A DNA stretch of 15,125 nt from Treponema sp. (GTDB lineage: Bacteria > Spirochaetota > Spirochaetia > Treponematales > Treponemataceae): NCBI GenBank assembly GCA_016293005.1, contig JAEDFA010000046.1, positions 1 through 15,125 of the forward strand, given 5' to 3'. Position numbers and translations under genes: made by a program. The notes under the pieces were generated by a model that was not told where the DNA came from, did not search any database, and saw only the letters and a program-made list of their open reading frames with translations. Position 1 is the first letter of the stretch, and the number at the start of each line of letters is the position of its first letter. This document shows positions 12,878 through 15,125 of the stretch, piece after piece.

Positions 12878-14164
12878 TTAGATTGCAGCAAATCCTTTTT
12901 CAAGATCTGCAATAATGTCTTCGTAATGTTCAGTTCCGATTGAAAGACGAATTGTACTTTGTGTAATTCCCTGATCTAAAAGTTCTTCGTCTGTAAGCTG
13001 ACTGTGAGTTGTTGTTGCCGGATGAATTACAAGCGATTTTACATCTGCAACATTTGCAAGCAGGCTGAAGATTTCAAGATTATCGATAAACTTCCATGCA
13101 GCATCTTTTCCGCCTTTAATTTCGAATGTGAAAATAGATGCGCCGCCGTTCGGGAAATATTTTTTATAAAGTTCGTGATCCGGATGATCTGGAAGTGAAG
13201 GATGATTTACCTTTTGAACTTTTGGATTATTTACAAGGTATTCAACAACTTTTTTTGTATTTTCTACATGGCGGTCGAGGCGTAAAGAAAGTGTTTCGGT
13301 TCCCTGAAGAAGAAGGAATGCATTAAACGGACTTATAGAAGCGCCCTGGTCACGAAGAAGAATTGCCCTGATATATGTAACAAACGCAGCAGGACCTACA
13401 GCATCTTGAAAACTGATTCCGTGATAACTTGGATTTGGTTCTGCAATCGGCTTGTATTTTCCACTCTTTTTCCAGTCGAATTTACCACTGTCAACGATAA
13501 TTCCGCCTAAAGTTGTTCCGTGACCGCCGATGAATTTTGTTGCAGAATGAACGACGATATCTGCTCCGTGTTCAAATGGACGAATCAAATATGGAGTTCC
13601 AAAAGTGTTATCTACAACTACCGGAAGTCCGTGTTTATGTGCAAGTTCTGAAAGCGCATCAAGATCAGGAATATCTGAATTAGGATTTCCAAGAGTTTCA
13701 AGATATAAAGCTTTCGTGTTAGGCTGAATTGCATTTTCAACTTCTTTTAAATCGTGTGCGTTTACAAATGTTGTTTCTACACCGAATTGTTTTAAAGTAT
13801 GCGCAAGGAGATTGTAAGAACCTCCGTAAATTGTTTTCTGAGCAACAATGTGATCACCTTTTTGTGCAAGCGCTTCAATTGTATAAGTAATTGCGGCAGC
13901 CCCGGAAGCAACTGCAAGAGCGGCAACTCCACCTTCAAGAGCGGCAATGCGTTTTTCAAAAACATCCTGAGTTGAATTTGTTAATCGACCATAAATGTTT
14001 CCTGCATCCTGAAGCCCGAATCTGTCAGCCGCGTGTTTTGAATTGTGGAAAACATAAGATGTTGTCTGATAAATTGGAACTGCACGCGAATCTGTAACTG
14101 GATCTGCCTGTTCCTGACCTACATGTAATTGTAAAGTTTCAAAATGTAATTTATTATTTGCCAT
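12878..14164 (-). CDS. metY: O-acetylhomoserine sulfhydrylase (PLP enzyme)
   Basis: Joins O-acetylhomoserine with sulfide (or methanethiol) to give homocysteine (or methionine), in the cytoplasm. The 428-residue length is typical of MetY and longer than the roughly 380-400 of MetB/MetC relatives. Landmarks: start HFETLQLHVGQE, YQTTSYVFHN (32-41), IYGRLTNSTQDVFEKRIAALEGG (57-79, with the phosphate-contact YGR), VVDNTFGTPYL (183-192, D185 contacts the PLP ring), and SATKFIGGHGTTLGG (207-221) with the Schiff-base lysine K210. The extended insert around 230-265 (GKYKPIAEPNPSYHGISF) is a MetY hallmark. The start is fixed by GGAGG 7 nt before the ATG. It has its own consensus-type promoter and terminator, so it is a single-gene unit or the second gene after the small membrane protein. 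No SAM riboswitch or leader peptide was seen in its roughly 56-nt leader. Confidence 0.96.
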   Translation of the reverse strand: MANNKLHFETLQLHVGQEQADPVTDSRAVPIYQTTSYVFHNSKHAADRFGLQDAGNIYGRLTNSTQDVFEKRIAALEGGVAALAVASGAAAITYTIEALAQKGDHIVAQKTIYGGSYNLLAHTLKQFGVETTFVNAHDLKEVENAIQPNTKALYLETLGNPNSDIPDLDALSELAHKHGLPVVVDNTFGTPYLIRPFEHGADIVVHSATKFIGGHGTTLGGIIVDSGKFDWKKSGKYKPIAEPNPSYHGISFQDAVGPAAFVTYIRAILLRDQGASISPFNAFLLLQGTETLSLRLDRHVENTKKVVEYLVNNPKVQKVNHPSLPDHPDHELYKKYFPNGGASIFTFEIKGGKDAAWKFIDNLEIFSLLANVADVKSLVIHPATTTHSQLTDEELLDQGITQSTIRLSIGTEHYEDIIADLEKGFAAI

Positions 14165-14226
14165 ATTAACCTCCGAAAAGCCTTCAAGAAAAACCTTTGA
14201 AACGACTTTTTATTTTGTATGAGTAA

Positions 14227-14255
14227 TTTATATATTTTATTTCCTACTTAGTCAA
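14227..14255 (-). promoter_or_regulatory. Promoter of metY
   Basis: TTGACT (complement of 14250-14255), a 17-nt spacer and TATAAA (complement of 14227-14232), each matching consensus in 5 of 6 positions. The start would be near 14220, giving a 56-nt leader. CCTA and TAGG bracket the -35 region, too short to call an operator. Confidence 0.75.
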
Positions 14256-14270
14256 TAGGTAATACGAATA

Positions 14271-14459
14271 TTATTCATTTTTTTTATTTTTCTTTTTTTT
14301 GAAAACCATAATAAAATAAAGAACACAGCAGAAAAGATTTAATAATGCAAGCGCGAAAAAAAGAATTTTAGTCCATAAATCGATATTGATTATAGCGTTT
14401 ACGACATTTAAAACCGTTACCACAGCCAAAAGAATAATTAAAGCAATTTCAATTTTCAT
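14271..14459 (-). CDS. Small two-helix membrane protein, unknown function
   Basis: A 62-residue protein starting MKIEIALIILLAVVTVLNVV. Two hydrophobic stretches (about residues 4-24 and 29-52) are separated by a short NAIINIDLWTK loop, and the tail is strongly basic (FKKKKNKKNE), so a hairpin in the inner membrane with the tail in the cytoplasm is expected. I do not recognise a family. The frame is open ten codons further up, but the ATG at 14459 is chosen because GGAGG (complement of 14465-14469) lies 5 nt upstream. It ends 16 nt before the metY -35 box, so some metY mRNA may come from this gene's promoter. Confidence 0.7.
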   Translation of the reverse strand: MKIEIALIILLAVVTVLNVVNAIINIDLWTKILFFALALLNLFCCVLYFIMVFKKKKNKKNE

Positions 14460-14512
14460 AAATTCCTCCAATAAAAGTCGCATTATCATCAGCGGATGAT
14501 TTTTTTTAAGAT

Positions 14513-14521
14513 ATTATAACA
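14513..14521 (-). promoter_or_regulatory. Extended -10 promoter of the small membrane protein
   Basis: The complement reads TGT followed by TATAAT (14518-14513), an extended -10 element with a perfect hexamer; no good -35 is present, as is usual for this class. The start would be near 14506. The leader holds a 6-bp hairpin, ATCATC-N4-GATGAT, around 14485-14501. Confidence 0.55.
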
Positions 14522-14695
14522 TAATTCATTCAAGTTATCCTAACAGAAAAGTCTAAAAATAAAGGAAAATAAAATTCGGACCCCAAGACGACACAATAAA
14601 GAATTCAGGTAAGAAGGAAAGAGAGTTTTTACTCAAGGAACTCAAATTGACAGAAACAGAAAATCTTTATGAAGTAAAATAATCTTATGTACAAC
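14522..14695. other. Non-coding or decayed stretch between the small membrane protein and the RhuM fragment
   Basis: No complete gene fits here. On the plus strand a 39-codon frame (14563-14682, from an R after a stop, to TAA) reads RKIKFGPQDDTIKNSG, then KKEREFLLKELKLTETENL; it has no start codon and I cannot match it, but it could be the end of a lost gene. On the minus strand the last RhuM frame runs on without homology to a TGA at 14642-14644. Base composition is more mixed than in the neighbouring AT-rich gaps. Confidence 0.3.
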
Positions 14696-15083
14696 GCCAC
14701 CAGCTTGTTTGAGCCGTTCATCGTCCATCGTAAAGACTTTGCGGATGTATTCATTTAACCGCTTTGTTGCCCATTGACGGAATTGAGTACCTCTTAACGA
14801 TTTTACCCTATAGCCTACAAAGATAATTGTAGTAATTAGTCGGCTTAATAGAAAAATCGGAATTTCCGATTTTTCTCACGGAACTTTTCTTTTCAAGCTC
14901 TCCTTCCTCAAAAATATTCAAAATATGCTCATTTATTGTTGAGTGGGATTTTTCAAACAAGGAAATCATATCATCTATTGTAAGCCAAACAGTTTCGCCC
15001 TCAAATCGGACATCAATAGAAACAGTATTATCCGAGGTTTTGAAGATTACGATTTCGCTTTTGGTTTCTGTGGGCATTATCAT
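14696..15083 (-). pseudogene. RhuM-family protein remnant, frameshifted and truncated
   Basis: The N-terminal 80-odd codons match the RhuM (virulence-associated, Fic-neighbour type) family: VRFEGETVWLTIDDMISLFE, STINEHILNIFEEGELEKKS, then KIGNSDFSIKPTNYYN. The frame then hits TAG at 14808-14810. Another frame takes over at once: VGYRVKSLRGTQFRQWATKR, then LNEYIRKVFTMDDERLKQAGG, also standard RhuM. Between them the usual NLDVIIS segment is short by about 11 nt, so a small deletion broke the gene. Homology stops near 14696, leaving about 130 of the usual 300-plus residues. The start has AGGAG upstream (AAAGGAG before 15083); ATG at 15083 or 15077 both fit. RhuM genes often sit in mobile islands or next to restriction systems; their function is unsettled. 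This copy should be inactive. Confidence 0.8.
14850..14876. repeat. Perfect 27-bp palindrome inside the RhuM remnant
   Basis: AGAAAAATCGGA (14850-14861) and TCCGATTTTTCT (14865-14876) around a 3-nt centre. It encodes the conserved RKIGNSDFS stretch, so part of the symmetry may come from codon constraints, but a 12-bp perfect arm is striking. Confidence 0.6.
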
Positions 15084-15125
15084 AAATCTCCTTTTAGATT
15101 TTTATCTAGTTTTTCAAAATCCTGA

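Noticed and set aside
14164..14226. SAM riboswitch or T-box leader for metY.
   Set aside because: The predicted leader is only about 56 nt, too short for these classes, and shows no terminator or specifier-like structure.
14943..15125. Plus-strand frame running off the right edge.
   Set aside because: It is the antisense of the clearly homologous RhuM N-terminus, with no start signal.

Overview
The window is AT-rich and gene-dense. Gene content and codon style fit a spirochaete of the Treponema type from a gut, rumen or oral habitat; this is inferred from protein character and low GC, as no rRNA or tRNA was seen. I found no CRISPR array, no recognisable insertion sequence and no tRNA.

Layout. 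(1) 1-403, minus strand: the N-terminal third of glutamate dehydrogenase (gdhA), cut by the window edge. (2) 620-4830, plus strand: a six-helix membrane protein followed 1 nt later by dGTPase (dgt), then the bifunctional NAD(P)HX epimerase/dehydratase (nnr), then a small lipoprotein. Between dgt and nnr sits a terminator hairpin that works best on the minus strand and has a CU-rich loop, a candidate small RNA. (3) 4972-5421, minus: bacteriohemerythrin with all seven iron ligands and its own terminator. (4) 5600-8404, plus: a large secreted M16-family protein that has lost the zinc-binding HxxEH motif. (5) 8434-11349, minus: a leucine-controlled unit of promoter, 23-codon leader peptide with six consecutive Leu codons, attenuator, leuA (2-isopropylmalate synthase) and, 6 nt later, a Gfo/Idh/MocA oxidoreductase. 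(6) 11512-12830, plus: a tyrosine recombinase split by a frameshift in a run of ten A residues. (7) 12878-14459, minus: metY (O-acetylhomoserine sulfhydrylase) with a strong promoter and terminator, preceded by a 62-residue membrane protein. (8) 14522-15083: a decayed stretch holding a broken RhuM-family gene.

The most notable element is the leader of leuA: a textbook-style ribosome-dependent leucine attenuator with a consensus promoter placed so that the predicted transcript starts on the A of the leader peptide's ATG. The leader could fold with its first seven bases, start codon included, paired to the segment around its own stop codon. Two other genes (the membrane protein at 620 and bacteriohemerythrin) show the same spacing of -10 box to ATG and lack a Shine-Dalgarno site, so leaderless transcription may be common here.

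Functionally the region mixes nitrogen and amino-acid metabolism (gdhA, leuA, metY), nucleotide and cofactor housekeeping (dgt, nnr), oxygen or iron handling (hemerythrin), envelope proteins of unknown role, and accessory remnants (recombinase, RhuM).
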